Assembly: GCA_002336485.1 (NCBI GenBank) | Contig: DDCZ01000027.1 | Span: 4,119 to 68,118, forward strand | Direction: 5' to 3' | Length of the DNA: 64,000 nucleotides | Source of the DNA: Flavobacteriales bacterium UBA1993 | GTDB taxonomy: Bacteria > Bacteroidota > Bacteroidia > Flavobacteriales_G > Salibacteraceae | Part shown: positions 17,977-25,984 of the stretch, in pieces | Layout of the letters: every line of letters starts with the position of its first letter | Numbering within the stretch: position 1 is the first letter of the stretch | Translations under genes and position numbers: made by a program | The notes under the pieces: generated by a model | What the model was told of the DNA's origin: nothing | Databases searched by the model: none | Seen by the model: the letters and a program-made list of their open reading frames with translations, nothing else

Positions 17977-18426
17977 ATGAACCTTGGAGACCCTCTTCCT
18001 TCTTTTACCCTTCCAGATCAGGATTGGAACGACCTAAATAGCGATCAGCTTCTTGGTCACCCCTGTGTTTTATTCTTTTACCCAAAAGATGATACTCCAG
18101 GTTGCGTTCGGCAAGCGTGTAGTTTTCGTGATCAGTTCGCAATATTTCAAGATAAAGGTGCGGAGGTGATTGGCATCTCAAGTGACACGCCCGAGGTGCA
18201 TCGAAAGTTTCAAGAGAAGTATCGGCTACCCTATCGATTACTCAGCGATAAGAAAGGTGATCTCAGGAAAAAGTTTGGAGTGGAAGCGTCGTTATTAGGC
18301 TTACTCCCGCGCCGATCCACATTTATATTTGATGAATCTGGAAAGCTAATTCACAAATTTCGATCGCAACTTCAAGCTGAAAAACACATCGAGGAGGCAA
18401 TTAAAGCCCTCACAAAGCCTGTTTAA
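17977..18426 (+). CDS. bcp: Thioredoxin-dependent peroxiredoxin (BCP/PrxQ type)
   Basis: 149 residues from the ATG at 17977; the frame is open further upstream but MNLGDPLPSFTLPDQD is the usual family start. Reduces hydrogen peroxide and organic hydroperoxides with thioredoxin. The active-site block is FFYPKDDTPGCVRQACSF: Cys43 is the peroxidatic residue and Cys48, five residues on, is the resolving Cys typical of PrxQ. The RRSTFIFDESGKLIHKF strand pair near the end is also conserved. It shares a TTAA stop palindrome with the convergent oxidoreductase gene. Confidence 0.95.
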   Translation: MNLGDPLPSFTLPDQDWNDLNSDQLLGHPCVLFFYPKDDTPGCVRQACSFRDQFAIFQDKGAEVIGISSDTPEVHRKFQEKYRLPYRLLSDKKGDLRKKFGVEASLLGLLPRRSTFIFDESGKLIHKFRSQLQAEKHIEEAIKALTKPV

Positions 18427-19064
18427 CGCACAAGCTTTAATGCGTGTTTCCATGTTTCGTTGCGAAATCCTGAAATACACCACAACATGCAAAGTGGCTC
18501 AATAGCCCTTGCTGCCTCCATCATTCCCATATCCTCTACTTCCCATCCAAAGAGATCCAGTATCGCCGCTGTTCGCGCTTTTGACTCTGAATGATTGCCA
18601 CAAATAAACATCGATGGTTTATGCTCTAAGACCGGATTAACCATTAAGTCACTCCCCACACTGTTGAAAGCTTTCACAAAGTATGTATTCGGATACGCTG
18701 TTTGCAGAATCTCCATTAAACTCAGGTTTAAATCTGTAAAAAATGGCAGTACTCCGTTTACCGGTTTTCGTTTTGAATCGATGGGGTTTGTCGTATCTAT
18801 AATCAGTTTATGCCGTAAATCCGATTCCTTGCATAGCGCCAATGCATCTTTAGCACATTCACCTTTCACAGCCAGCACTAGGAAATCTCCGTGCGTTGCC
18901 ACTTGGGCAAAGCTTCCTGCTGCGATCCCCATACCTTTTGATTTTGACCACTCAAGAAGTGTGTTTTTATCTCTTGCACCAATCATAACTGAGTATCCAT
19001 GTTTGAAGAATCCCTTGGCAAGAGTTTTCCCTACAGTTCCTGAACCTATTATTCCGACCTTCAT
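18423..19064 (-). CDS. NADP-dependent F420-reductase-like oxidoreductase
   Basis: 213 residues from the ATG at 19064; the longer frame to 19199 has no family-like sequence and would run under the divergent GNAT gene. The Rossmann nucleotide site is MKVGIIGSGTVGKTLAKGF (GxGxxG), followed by MIGARDKNTL. The fold and motifs such as IIDTTNP and FVKAFNSVG match the NADPH:F420 oxidoreductase/NAD-binding family (PF03807). These often act on flavin- or deazaflavin-linked substrates, but Bacteroidota generally lack F420, so the true cofactor is unknown. It faces the peroxiredoxin gene tail to tail. Confidence 0.8.
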   Translation of the reverse strand: MKVGIIGSGTVGKTLAKGFFKHGYSVMIGARDKNTLLEWSKSKGMGIAAGSFAQVATHGDFLVLAVKGECAKDALALCKESDLRHKLIIDTTNPIDSKRKPVNGVLPFFTDLNLSLMEILQTAYPNTYFVKAFNSVGSDLMVNPVLEHKPSMFICGNHSESKARTAAILDLFGWEVEDMGMMEAARAIEPLCMLWCISGFRNETWKHALKLVR

Positions 19065-19129
19065 AGCTCTGATTTTATTATTGCAAGATGCACTTACAGT
19101 TGATCTCGTACAAATAGATTTGTCAGATA

Positions 19130-19645
19130 ATGGATAAGAAGATAATCCTATCGACAGATCGATTGTATATGACGGAGTTTGGTGCTCATGACGCACCACA
19201 TCTCTATGATTTAAATAGTGATCCTAACGTTATTCGATACACCGGAGACCCACCATTTAAGGATATCAAAGAGGCTCAAGATTTCATCGATCACTATGAC
19301 CATTACATTCGTTACGGAATGGGAAGATGGGCCGTTAGGCTCATATCTTCAAAAACCTTTATCGGCTGGTGTGGTCTCAAGACTCATGAGAATGGAGACA
19401 CTGATCTGGGATTTCGATTTATGCGAGCGTTCTGGGGACGCGGTTACGCCACCGAGGCAGCACGTGGTGCACTTCGATACGGATTCGACGAAGTAGCGCT
19501 GGAACGCATTATAGCGCGTGTCATGCCTCAAAACGCGGGATCAATACGAGTAATTGAAAAGTTGGAAATGAATTTTATTGGGAACATTGTATGTGATGAG
19601 CACCCAGCCAAGTTGTACGAACTGAAAAAAAACCAATCGTTATGA
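19130..19645 (+). CDS. GNAT N-acetyltransferase (RimJ/RimL-like)
   Basis: 171 residues. Transfers an acetyl group from acetyl-CoA to an amine, in this subfamily often a protein N-terminus or a small molecule. The RimJ/L pattern is seen in LSTDRLYMTEFGAHD at the start, LGFRFMRAFWGRGYATEAAR (acetyl-CoA loop, GRGYATEA) at about residues 88-107 and IARVMPQNAGSIRVIEKLEM toward the end. Substrate unknown. Its stop overlaps the nitronate monooxygenase start as ATGA, so the two are coupled. Confidence 0.9.
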   Translation: MDKKIILSTDRLYMTEFGAHDAPHLYDLNSDPNVIRYTGDPPFKDIKEAQDFIDHYDHYIRYGMGRWAVRLISSKTFIGWCGLKTHENGDTDLGFRFMRAFWGRGYATEAARGALRYGFDEVALERIIARVMPQNAGSIRVIEKLEMNFIGNIVCDEHPAKLYELKKNQSL

Positions 19646-20583
19646 AGCAATCATTCACGGACATTATCCAATGTGAACACCCAATTATTATGGCTCCTAT
19701 GTTTCTTGTTTCGAACGTAGAAATGATCACGGAGGCTCTCGCCGCGGGCATAACAGGAGCCATTCCAGCGTTAAATTACCGGACAACTGAAGAATTGGCC
19801 CGAGCGATTGATTCGATTCGTGAAATATCGGACAAACCATTTGGGATTAATTTAATCGTAAATAAATCAAATGTGCGCTACAAGAGTCAATTAAAAGTCT
19901 GTATCGAAAAAAAGGTGGATTTCATAATTACTTCGTTGGGAAGCCCGCGTGAGTGCATCGAACTTGCTAAACCACAAGGGATTCCAGTGTTCTGTGACGT
20001 TATCGATTTGAAGTATGCCAAGATCGTTCAAGAATTAGGAGCAACGGGGGTCATTGCTGTCGGATCTGGCGCAGGAGGCCATGCGGGAAATTTAGGCTCC
20101 AAAGACTTGGTCACGACACTTAATAAAGAACTGGATATCCTGATTATTTCTGCTGGAGGTATTGCGACTAAAAAAGACGTTGATCAACATTTGTCATTTG
20201 GAGCTGACGCCGTATCAGTAGGCACTGTCTTTATTGCCTCAGATGAAGCTGGAGTTTCGAAGAACTACAAACAGGCGCTTGTAGATTACGGCGCAAAAGA
20301 CGTTGTACGGACCACAAAAATGTCAGGTAGTGCCCTCACGGTAATAAACACCCCTTATGTCCAATCGATTGGCACGAAGGCCACATTTCTTGAGCGATTG
20401 ATGCATAAAAACAAGTGGCTTAAGAAGTATATTAAAATGATTATCGCCATCCGCGGACTAAAGGCAATTGAGAACGCCGCTAACAAAGCCACCTACAAAA
20501 CGGTTTGGGTAGCAGGTCCTGTAATCGAACACATCCGAGCCATACGGCCGGTTCGAGAGATAGTTCAGGACTTAATTAAATAG
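19642..20583 (+). CDS. Nitronate monooxygenase (2-nitropropane dioxygenase-like)
   Basis: 313 residues, FMN-dependent TIM barrel. The N-terminus HPIIMAPMFLVSNVEM is the family's first strand; the GAIPALNYRT, FGINLIVN and SGAGGHAGN segments are the FMN-binding and catalytic regions (His in GGHAG). It oxidises propionate-3-nitronate-type compounds or acts as a related quinone/enoyl reductase; the exact substrate is unknown. Co-translated with the upstream GNAT by a 4-bp overlap. Confidence 0.88.
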   Translation: MKQSFTDIIQCEHPIIMAPMFLVSNVEMITEALAAGITGAIPALNYRTTEELARAIDSIREISDKPFGINLIVNKSNVRYKSQLKVCIEKKVDFIITSLGSPRECIELAKPQGIPVFCDVIDLKYAKIVQELGATGVIAVGSGAGGHAGNLGSKDLVTTLNKELDILIISAGGIATKKDVDQHLSFGADAVSVGTVFIASDEAGVSKNYKQALVDYGAKDVVRTTKMSGSALTVINTPYVQSIGTKATFLERLMHKNKWLKKYIKMIIAIRGLKAIENAANKATYKTVWVAGPVIEHIRAIRPVREIVQDLIK

Positions 20584-20642
20584 CAACTCAGGTTATATAG
20601 GGTCCATCTTTTTTTAAATGCCTTCCTTTGCATCCCTGTTAA

Positions 20643-21377
20643 ATGTTGCGTACACTCTCTATATCGATATTAACCCTCATTCTTTGCGGGACGGTGCGCG
20701 CTCAAATGGCATTCACGCAAGTTGATTACAACGATATTCCTTATAGGAAAGTTCGGACCTACGTGCATGATCAGCAAGTAAGAGGACAGATTGAGCACTT
20801 TTCACAACTGAAAGCAACTTGCGCCGATGGGCAAGAATTGATTGGATTCGAATCATATCAAAAGAAATACAGAATTAAAGCAACATTAGAAGAGGTTTGG
20901 AAGGGCTATATCTCTGCAAGCCCTACTAGTGCTTGGAAGACTCGAAAGTCTTCTGTTGCATTAGTTTACGACCGAAAAAAAGATGAATTGAAGTATGCAC
21001 AAGACACGTGTAATGGTTCAAGAATCGGACAAATCGTTTACCTGCATATGAATCTATTGAAGGGATTCTATCATTTGGCTACAGCAATCGAGATAACCGA
21101 TATTATAGCCAAAAACGCAACAATTGAATTGAGCTATGTGGAGAGCGGCATAAATGAAGGAAAGCAATGGATTACCATGTCAGAGGGGAAGAATAGTTAC
21201 GTAGACATCATCCATACTTCTATCATAAGAAGTGACTCAAAGTTTAGAGACAAATACCTCTACCCCTATTTTCACAACAAACTCATTAACGCCTTCCATC
21301 GAAATATGGAGCGGCAAATTGTTCAAACACAGAAGTCAAAAAAAGGTGACAATCTCCTTGCTGAATCCTTAAAGTGA
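20643..21377 (+). CDS. Secreted hypothetical protein, possible START-like fold
   Basis: 244 residues with a signal peptide ending near VRAQ. The segment IKATLEEVWKGYISASPTSA followed by a long helix-strand alternation and a C-terminal helix (NKLINAFHRNMERQIVQT) resembles SRPBCC/START-type lipid-binding folds, but only by rough secondary-structure pattern. Two Cys (C60 and C122 or nearby) are present. No family recognised. The 59 bases before it contain no clear hairpin. It ends 17 bp before the SDR gene, so it may share its transcript. Confidence 0.5.
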   Translation: MLRTLSISILTLILCGTVRAQMAFTQVDYNDIPYRKVRTYVHDQQVRGQIEHFSQLKATCADGQELIGFESYQKKYRIKATLEEVWKGYISASPTSAWKTRKSSVALVYDRKKDELKYAQDTCNGSRIGQIVYLHMNLLKGFYHLATAIEITDIIAKNATIELSYVESGINEGKQWITMSEGKNSYVDIIHTSIIRSDSKFRDKYLYPYFHNKLINAFHRNMERQIVQTQKSKKGDNLLAESLK

Positions 21378-21394
21378 TGCGCTAGTTTTGGTGC

Positions 21395-22153
21395 ATGAAC
21401 AAACTTTCTCTAATTACAGGTGCGACCTCAGGGTTTGGTGAAGCTATTGCTCGAAAATTTGCAGCAAATGGACATTCACTTATAATAGCTGGTCGACGAA
21501 CAGAACGACTTGAAGCGCTTGCTACAGAGCTTCGGAATTCCCATTCAACCCAAGTTTTACCCTTAACACTTGACGTGCGAGACAGGGATCAGGTAACACA
21601 AACAATTAATGCATTGGGCGATGAATGGAAAAATATCGATGTACTCGTTAATAACGCGGGCCTTGCAAGTGGCGCAAACCCTATTCAGGATGGAGATATC
21701 GACGATTGGGATAAGATGATCGAAACTAATGTCAGCGGGCTGTTATACGTTTCAAGAGCGGTAATTCCATTATTAGTTAAGCGTGGTCAAGGTCACATCG
21801 TTAATATCGGAAGCACTGCAGGCAAAGAAGTTTATAAAAATGGGAATGTTTACTGCGCTTCTAAGCACGCCGTGGATGCTATCACAAAGGGCATGCGTAT
21901 AGATTTACTAGAACACGGCGTCAAAGTAACTCAGATCGCTCCTGGCGCTGCAGAAACAGAGTTTAGTGAAGTTCGATTCCATGGCGATAAGGAAAAGGCC
22001 AAGTCCGTTTATAACGGATACAAGCCAATGGAGGCCAAGGACATTGCCGAGCTTGTTTATTATTCAACGTCCTTACCAAGCCACCTTTGCATCAACGATT
22101 TGGTTGTGACAAGCCTTGCGCAAGCGAATAGCTTCTACATTGATCGTAAGTAA
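21395..22153 (+). CDS. Short-chain dehydrogenase (YdfG-like)
   Basis: 252 residues, classical SDR. NAD(P) site ITGATSGFGEAIARKFAANG at residues 7-26 with RRTERL just after strand 2 favouring NADP. NNAG at about 89-92, catalytic Ser in NIGSTAG and the YCASKHA motif (Tyr-x3-Lys) at about 153-159. The overall layout is like E. coli YdfG, which reduces 3-hydroxy acids and malonic semialdehyde. The exact substrate is not readable. Convergent with the aminotransferase gene, with 6 bp between stops. Confidence 0.92.
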   Translation: MNKLSLITGATSGFGEAIARKFAANGHSLIIAGRRTERLEALATELRNSHSTQVLPLTLDVRDRDQVTQTINALGDEWKNIDVLVNNAGLASGANPIQDGDIDDWDKMIETNVSGLLYVSRAVIPLLVKRGQGHIVNIGSTAGKEVYKNGNVYCASKHAVDAITKGMRIDLLEHGVKVTQIAPGAAETEFSEVRFHGDKEKAKSVYNGYKPMEAKDIAELVYYSTSLPSHLCINDLVVTSLAQANSFYIDRK

Positions 22154-22159
22154 GAAGTA

Positions 22160-23059
22160 CTAAACGCGTTCACATAATCCAGGAATACCAGCATTGTATG
22201 CATCGCTAAGCTGAGTGAAAAGCGTGGCTCCCTTTTCATTTCCAATTTTTCGCCCATCGGCCATATATATTGGAGTTAGCTGCCCCATGGTCCCAGTTGC
22301 GAAGGCATAATCGGCGTTATAGAACTCAACCATGGAATAATCGTCCTGTGTTGCGATAAGTTGAATGTCATGAGCGGTTTCCAGTGTCATCCTCCTAGAA
22401 ATCCCGGGAAGGCATGCCACTGAGGTAGGCGTTTTTAATTCCCCATCCTTTAGAAAGAAAACATTCGTATCGTTCAGTTCAGAAATGAATCCCCGCTCAT
22501 CTAGCATGACCGCTGCATCAGCTCCTGCATTGTTCGCCTCCATCTTCGCAAGAATATTGTTCAACAGGTTAGCATGGTGGATTTTTGAGTCTAAGAATTG
22601 TGGAGCATTTCTTCTAATGGATGAAGTGATAACCTGAATACCATCTGAATTGTCGTAAACCAGCGACTTCCATTCTGCCAAGACAATTAAGAGGCAACCA
22701 GATTGGTTTAACCGCGGGTCCATACCCGAGGTCACCTTCTCCCCCCTGGTTAGGGTTAATCTTATATGCACGTCATCTTGCATCCCATTTGCCGTGAGCG
22801 TTTTTGATATCGCTTCTCTGATTTCCGATTCGGACGGAATATTTTGAAATCCTAAGGCATGGGCAGATTCATACAATCGCTTTAAGTGTGCACCCAACTG
22901 AAGAATTCCCCAACTGTATAGTCTTAAGCCTTCCCAGACACTATCTCCACCTTGAACCGATGAATCGAACACGCTCACCTTGGCTTCTGATCTTGGATAA
23001 AGTCCATCCTTCACATAAACCAATATGTCTTTATTCTTAGGGTTAAACTGCTGTAACAT
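22160..23059 (-). CDS. Class IV aminotransferase (branched-chain aminotransferase-like)
   Basis: 299 residues, PLP fold type IV. The PLP lysine is K159 in FLDSKIHHANLLNN, and the SELNDTNVFF block with Glu194 contacts the pyridine nitrogen. The N-terminal half has GDSVWEGLRLYSWGILQLGA, usual for the IlvE/D-amino acid/ADC lyase superfamily. Which of these activities it has cannot be settled by eye; the branched-chain group is closest. Its start overlaps the sulfotransferase-like stop by one base, so the two proteins are made together. Plant branched-chain-aminotransferase-like proteins, as I recall, fuse such a P-loop domain to such an aminotransferase domain. Confidence 0.88.
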   Translation of the reverse strand: MLQQFNPKNKDILVYVKDGLYPRSEAKVSVFDSSVQGGDSVWEGLRLYSWGILQLGAHLKRLYESAHALGFQNIPSESEIREAISKTLTANGMQDDVHIRLTLTRGEKVTSGMDPRLNQSGCLLIVLAEWKSLVYDNSDGIQVITSSIRRNAPQFLDSKIHHANLLNNILAKMEANNAGADAAVMLDERGFISELNDTNVFFLKDGELKTPTSVACLPGISRRMTLETAHDIQLIATQDDYSMVEFYNADYAFATGTMGQLTPIYMADGRKIGNEKGATLFTQLSDAYNAGIPGLCERV

Positions 23060-23781
23060 TATTCTTTGATTTGATGGTTAAGTAATTGATGGTAGTAAGG
23101 CAAGACCTCGTCTAATAATTTAGAAAACTTGGGGTCCAGTGCGCTGTCAACTGTTGTTTCGGGCCTCACAAACCCGCTACTTAAGTGGACGTTTTTATAC
23201 CAGTACTTGGCCCAAATGCCGTCTTCTGGCCTAGGGCCAGGTATCCAGGACAGCATGGAGTCACTAAATGCGATATCCAAATTTTTACAGATTTCTTCGA
23301 GGATTCTTTTTGGATTTACCAAAAAGGTGTCCGCATCAACCACCAAAGGATATTCACCTTTTTCTTCAGACACACGATGAAATATCTCCGCCTGTCTTAC
23401 GATTCCGAGATCATCAATTGTTGGCGAATGAATGACCTTGGAAAATGAACGAATCATTTTTGAAGGATCTCTTATTAGAAAAACCGACTTCCAATTTCCC
23501 AAATAATCCATGAATTGGTCCTCTAAATGATGGGACATGTTCTTTAGAAAAACCTCTTGATTGTTACGACAAACGTTCTCTAACTCTGTACGTATCTCGT
23601 CCCAATTAGATGACATTGAATTCAGCACTTCCATTCTCCCTGGATGCTGAAACCCTGTACGATCGAGATAACGAGCGTAGAATGGCTCATCTATTATGTG
23701 GCAACCCAAGCGTTGACCAAAAGAGTACATCATGGCTGTACTAATGTTTCGCGGTCCTGATATGAGATGTATTTTGGTCAA
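23059..23781 (-). CDS. Sulfotransferase-like P-loop protein
   Basis: 240 residues from a TTG at 23781. The N-terminus HLISGPRNISTAMMYSFGQR is a 5'-phosphosulfate-binding P-loop variant and FLIRDPSKMIRSFSKV a 3'-phosphate motif of sulfotransferases using PAPS. The region IIDEPFYARYLDRTG is specific to the branch found beside class IV aminotransferases. It overlaps that gene by one base. Whether it transfers sulfate is unknown; the P-loop lacks the usual RSGTT sequence. Divergent from the TrmN6 gene with 32 bp between, and both use TTG. Confidence 0.8.
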   Translation of the reverse strand: MTKIHLISGPRNISTAMMYSFGQRLGCHIIDEPFYARYLDRTGFQHPGRMEVLNSMSSNWDEIRTELENVCRNNQEVFLKNMSHHLEDQFMDYLGNWKSVFLIRDPSKMIRSFSKVIHSPTIDDLGIVRQAEIFHRVSEEKGEYPLVVDADTFLVNPKRILEEICKNLDIAFSDSMLSWIPGPRPEDGIWAKYWYKNVHLSSGFVRPETTVDSALDPKFSKLLDEVLPYYHQLLNHQIKE

Positions 23782-23813
23782 TCTTTAGCTAAAAGACAAT
23801 AATAACAACACGG

Positions 23814-24536
23814 TTGAGCAAAAACACACATTCTCCCTTTCGCTTTAAGCAATTTTCTATCGGACAATCTGAGGGTGTTTTTAAAGTTGGAACCGACGCA
23901 TGTTTGCTGGCGGTCTTGAGTCCCATTTCTGGCGCCAAGCGAATATTAGACGTTGGAACCGGCACCGGTTTGATTGCATTGATGCTGGCGCAGCGATGTC
24001 ACGACGCAGCAATCTTAGCTATAGACATTAACCCTAAAGCTGCTGATTTAGCACAAGAAAATTTCAATTCCAGCCCATGGAGAGATGGATTATCTGCGAT
24101 GCATGTTGAGCTTAAAAGCTTTGCCAGTTCAAATCCGGGTGGGTTTGATCATATTGTATGCAACCCCCCTTTTTTCAAAGACAGCCTAATTAATCAAAAA
24201 ACAACCACCGCTCAGGCTCGTCATGAAGTAGACTTATCGCTCACGGAACTTGTTAGTAGTGCCCGAAGGCTGTTATCGCACAATGGTAAGTTTACATTCA
24301 TTTTGCCCTATCAGCGCAGACAAGAAATCGAAGCTGAGCTTATGGCGCAGTCTCTTCATATTTTAAAACGTATAGATATTAAACCATTTGCGAACGCCGA
24401 ATCGAATAGAGTGATCTACACGGTGTCCAAAACGATGTCTACATTATCTGCGGAACCGCTAATTATTTATGACGACCAAAACCAGTTCACTCCAACTATA
24501 CTGACGTTATTCAAGCCATATTACCTCCGGCTCTAG
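23814..24536 (+). CDS. trmN6: TrmN6-like tRNA (adenine-N6) methyltransferase
   Basis: 240 residues from a TTG at 23814; there is no upstream in-frame ATG and the next Met lies inside the SAM domain. It methylates A37 of tRNA1(Val) in E. coli relatives (YfiC). Motif I is ILDVGTGTGLIALMLAQ, the amino-methyltransferase motif IV is VCNPPFF, and the start FRFKQFSIGQSEGVFKVGTD is characteristic of the TrmN6 group. The sequence QARHEVDLSLTEL following NPPFF is conserved as well. Stand-alone gene, 60 bp before the Spy-like gene. Confidence 0.9.
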   Translation: MSKNTHSPFRFKQFSIGQSEGVFKVGTDACLLAVLSPISGAKRILDVGTGTGLIALMLAQRCHDAAILAIDINPKAADLAQENFNSSPWRDGLSAMHVELKSFASSNPGGFDHIVCNPPFFKDSLINQKTTTAQARHEVDLSLTELVSSARRLLSHNGKFTFILPYQRRQEIEAELMAQSLHILKRIDIKPFANAESNRVIYTVSKTMSTLSAEPLIIYDDQNQFTPTILTLFKPYYLRL

Positions 24537-24596
24537 TTAATGCTTTAGACTTTGGCACACCTATTGAATATGTCGGGTATATCAAAACCAGAAACC

Positions 24597-24995
24597 ATGA
24601 AAAATTTAGCACTTGCATTCGGATTACTTCTTACTGTTCCAACTATAATGATTGGACAAGAGGCCACCGCACCAATAGAAATTCAAGAAGAACCTAAGGT
24701 ATCGAAGCGACTTACAAGAATGACAGAGACCTTACAGTTGACGCCAACACAGGTCGATCAAGTTCGAAGCATCCACAAAAACTATAAGCCTCATCTCGAA
24801 AATGCTCGGATCATTGAGGATAAAGCGAAGAAGAAAGAAGCAATTTTCGCACTTAAGAATGCCGAACTACAGGAGGTTAAGCAAATACTTAGTCCAGAAC
24901 AATTACCACTATTGGAAGAGCATCTTGCCAAGCAAAAAGCGGTAAAGGTTCGCGGGGGGGCTCGAAAGGCAGCAGAAACACAAGATGCTGAATAG
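24597..24995 (+). CDS. Spy/CpxP-like small periplasmic protein
   Basis: 132 residues from the ATG at 24597 (MKNLALAFGLLLTVPTIMIG signal peptide); a frame from 24552 would add 15 non-signal residues. The mature part is entirely helical and carries LQLTPTQVDQVRSIH, matching the LTxxQ motif of Spy/CpxP envelope-stress chaperones, followed by charged helices ending KQKAVKVRGG. Such proteins often respond to metal or misfolding stress. It lies just before the sigma-factor/RiPP locus and may belong to the same regulon, which is inference. A strong terminator follows its stop by 17 bp. Confidence 0.7.
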   Translation: MKNLALAFGLLLTVPTIMIGQEATAPIEIQEEPKVSKRLTRMTETLQLTPTQVDQVRSIHKNYKPHLENARIIEDKAKKKEAIFALKNAELQEVKQILSPEQLPLLEEHLAKQKAVKVRGGARKAAETQDAE

Positions 24996-25012
24996 CATTC
25001 ATATCAAAACAC

Positions 25013-25051
25013 AATAAGAAAGGCGGTAATCACCGCCTTTCTTATTTCTTT
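25013..25051 (+). terminator. Strong terminator between the Spy-like gene and the sigma factor
   Basis: AATAAGAAAGGCGGT (25013-25027) pairs perfectly with ACCGCCTTTCTTATT (25032-25046), a 15-bp stem with loop AATC, followed by TCTTT. It ends only five bases before the sigma ATG at 25057, leaving no room for a promoter after it. Confidence 0.85.
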
Positions 25052-25056
25052 GATCC

Positions 25057-25617
25057 ATGGCCAAACACCAATTATTTCCCGATACCTGGATCGACAAATA
25101 TTCAGATCAGCTACTTGGGTATGCCGTAACTAGCTTAAGAGATCGAGATACAGCCAAGGATATGGTTCAAGAAACGTTTTTTATCGCGCTTCGATCCAAG
25201 GAAAACTACCGGGGTGAACTCAGCGAAAAAAACTGGTTGTTCCTAATATTGAGGAGTCGCATCCTCGATTACTTCAAGAAAAAGAAAGAAGTTCTAGAGT
25301 CGCAATTAATCAAAAATGATGGCGATGAGGATTCGTCTCAATTTTTGGAGACAGGAGCTTGGGACAACGACGCCGCTCCAAAAGAGTGGGCTGCAGATCG
25401 CATGGTTGAATCAAAGGAGTTCATGAGTGTACTGCAACAATGTAGAGATGGGTTAAGCGATATGCAGCAATCCGTATTCACCTTAAAGTTTATCGAAGGC
25501 ATTGAATCTGATGTAATATGTAAGGAGTTAGATATAACATCTTCCAACTACTGGGTTTTAGTACATAGAGCCAAACTTCAACTCAGGAAGTGTCTTGAAA
25601 TCAATTGGATGAAATGA
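25057..25617 (+). CDS. ECF RNA polymerase sigma factor
   Basis: 186 residues. Sigma region 2 spans about residues 12-75 (YSDQLLGYAVTSLRDRDTAK, VQETFFIAL, and DYFKKKK at its end); region 4 spans about 130-178 and ends IEGIESDVICKELDITSSN plus a helix reading YWVLVHRAKLQLRKCLE. A longer linker with acidic residues (DGDEDSSQ) lies between. It directs RNA polymerase to a small regulon, presumably including the RiPP locus downstream. Its stop overlaps the anti-sigma start in ATGA, so the pair is translationally coupled. A terminator immediately upstream suggests that expression depends on read-through or on a promoter upstream of that hairpin. Confidence 0.92.
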   Translation: MAKHQLFPDTWIDKYSDQLLGYAVTSLRDRDTAKDMVQETFFIALRSKENYRGELSEKNWLFLILRSRILDYFKKKKEVLESQLIKNDGDEDSSQFLETGAWDNDAAPKEWAADRMVESKEFMSVLQQCRDGLSDMQQSVFTLKFIEGIESDVICKELDITSSNYWVLVHRAKLQLRKCLEINWMK

Positions 25618-25850
25618 TAAGTTGTAAAGAAGCATCGGAATTATCGGTTAAATCTGCGGAGAAATCCCTCGGATTAAAAGGCAAGATTCAGCTTTGGTTT
25701 CATACCATGCAATGCCAGCTGTGCAAAGCATTCGATACTCAATCACGTTGGATTGGTAAGGTAGCGAGCAATCTTAAATCAGATGAAAAATTCACTGAGG
25801 CTGAAAAAATAGAATTGAAAAAAGTAGTTGGGGAAAAATCCAACATGTAG
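25614..25850 (+). CDS. Small zinc-type anti-sigma factor
   Basis: 78 residues from the ATG at 25614. It begins MISCKEASELSVKSAEKSLG and has H30-x3-C34-x2-C37 (HTMQCQLC), the HxxxCxxC zinc-binding motif of ZAS-type anti-sigma factors, plus Cys4. There is no membrane helix, so it would hold the sigma in the cytoplasm and release it after metal loss or thiol oxidation. That sensing model is family knowledge, not tested here. The ATGA overlap with the sigma gene keeps the two in balance. Redox- or metal-sensitive control fits a copper-binding RiPP system. Confidence 0.85.
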   Translation: MISCKEASELSVKSAEKSLGLKGKIQLWFHTMQCQLCKAFDTQSRWIGKVASNLKSDEKFTEAEKIELKKVVGEKSNM

Positions 25851-25885
25851 TTAACCGTACATTTTAAAAATCAAATCCAATATTT

Positions 25886-25984
25886 ATGAGCAATCAATGA
25901 AAAAGCAAAAGCGTAAGTAATCTCATTACCGGTGCGCTTCTTACTGGAGCAGTTGTCGCTGCAGGTTCTATCAATGCAAATGAA
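25886..25984 (+). other. Signal-peptide codons of the RiPP precursor, cut off from a start codon
   Basis: In the precursor frame, ATG AGC AAT CAA TGA (25886-25900) ends at once, and the codons after the TGA read KSKSVSNLITGALLTGAVVA followed by AGSINANE, an unmistakable signal peptide running into the MFSYDDLGSG start of the visible ORF. The other ATG, at 25897, reads only MKKQKRK and a stop. Removing one A from the five-A run at 25900-25904 would make ATG at 25897 continue as MKSKSVSNLITG. So either a nonsense change or a one-base insertion separates the signal peptide from its start, or the base call is wrong. Confidence 0.75.

Noticed and set aside
18423..19199. Longer start (19199) for the NADP oxidoreductase
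   Set aside because: Would run under the divergent GNAT gene and precede the Rossmann strand with 45 unrelated residues.
25898..25900. TGA in the precursor frame read as selenocysteine
   Set aside because: No SECIS-like hairpin is seen after it, position is in the signal peptide, and a one-base or nonsense change is simpler.
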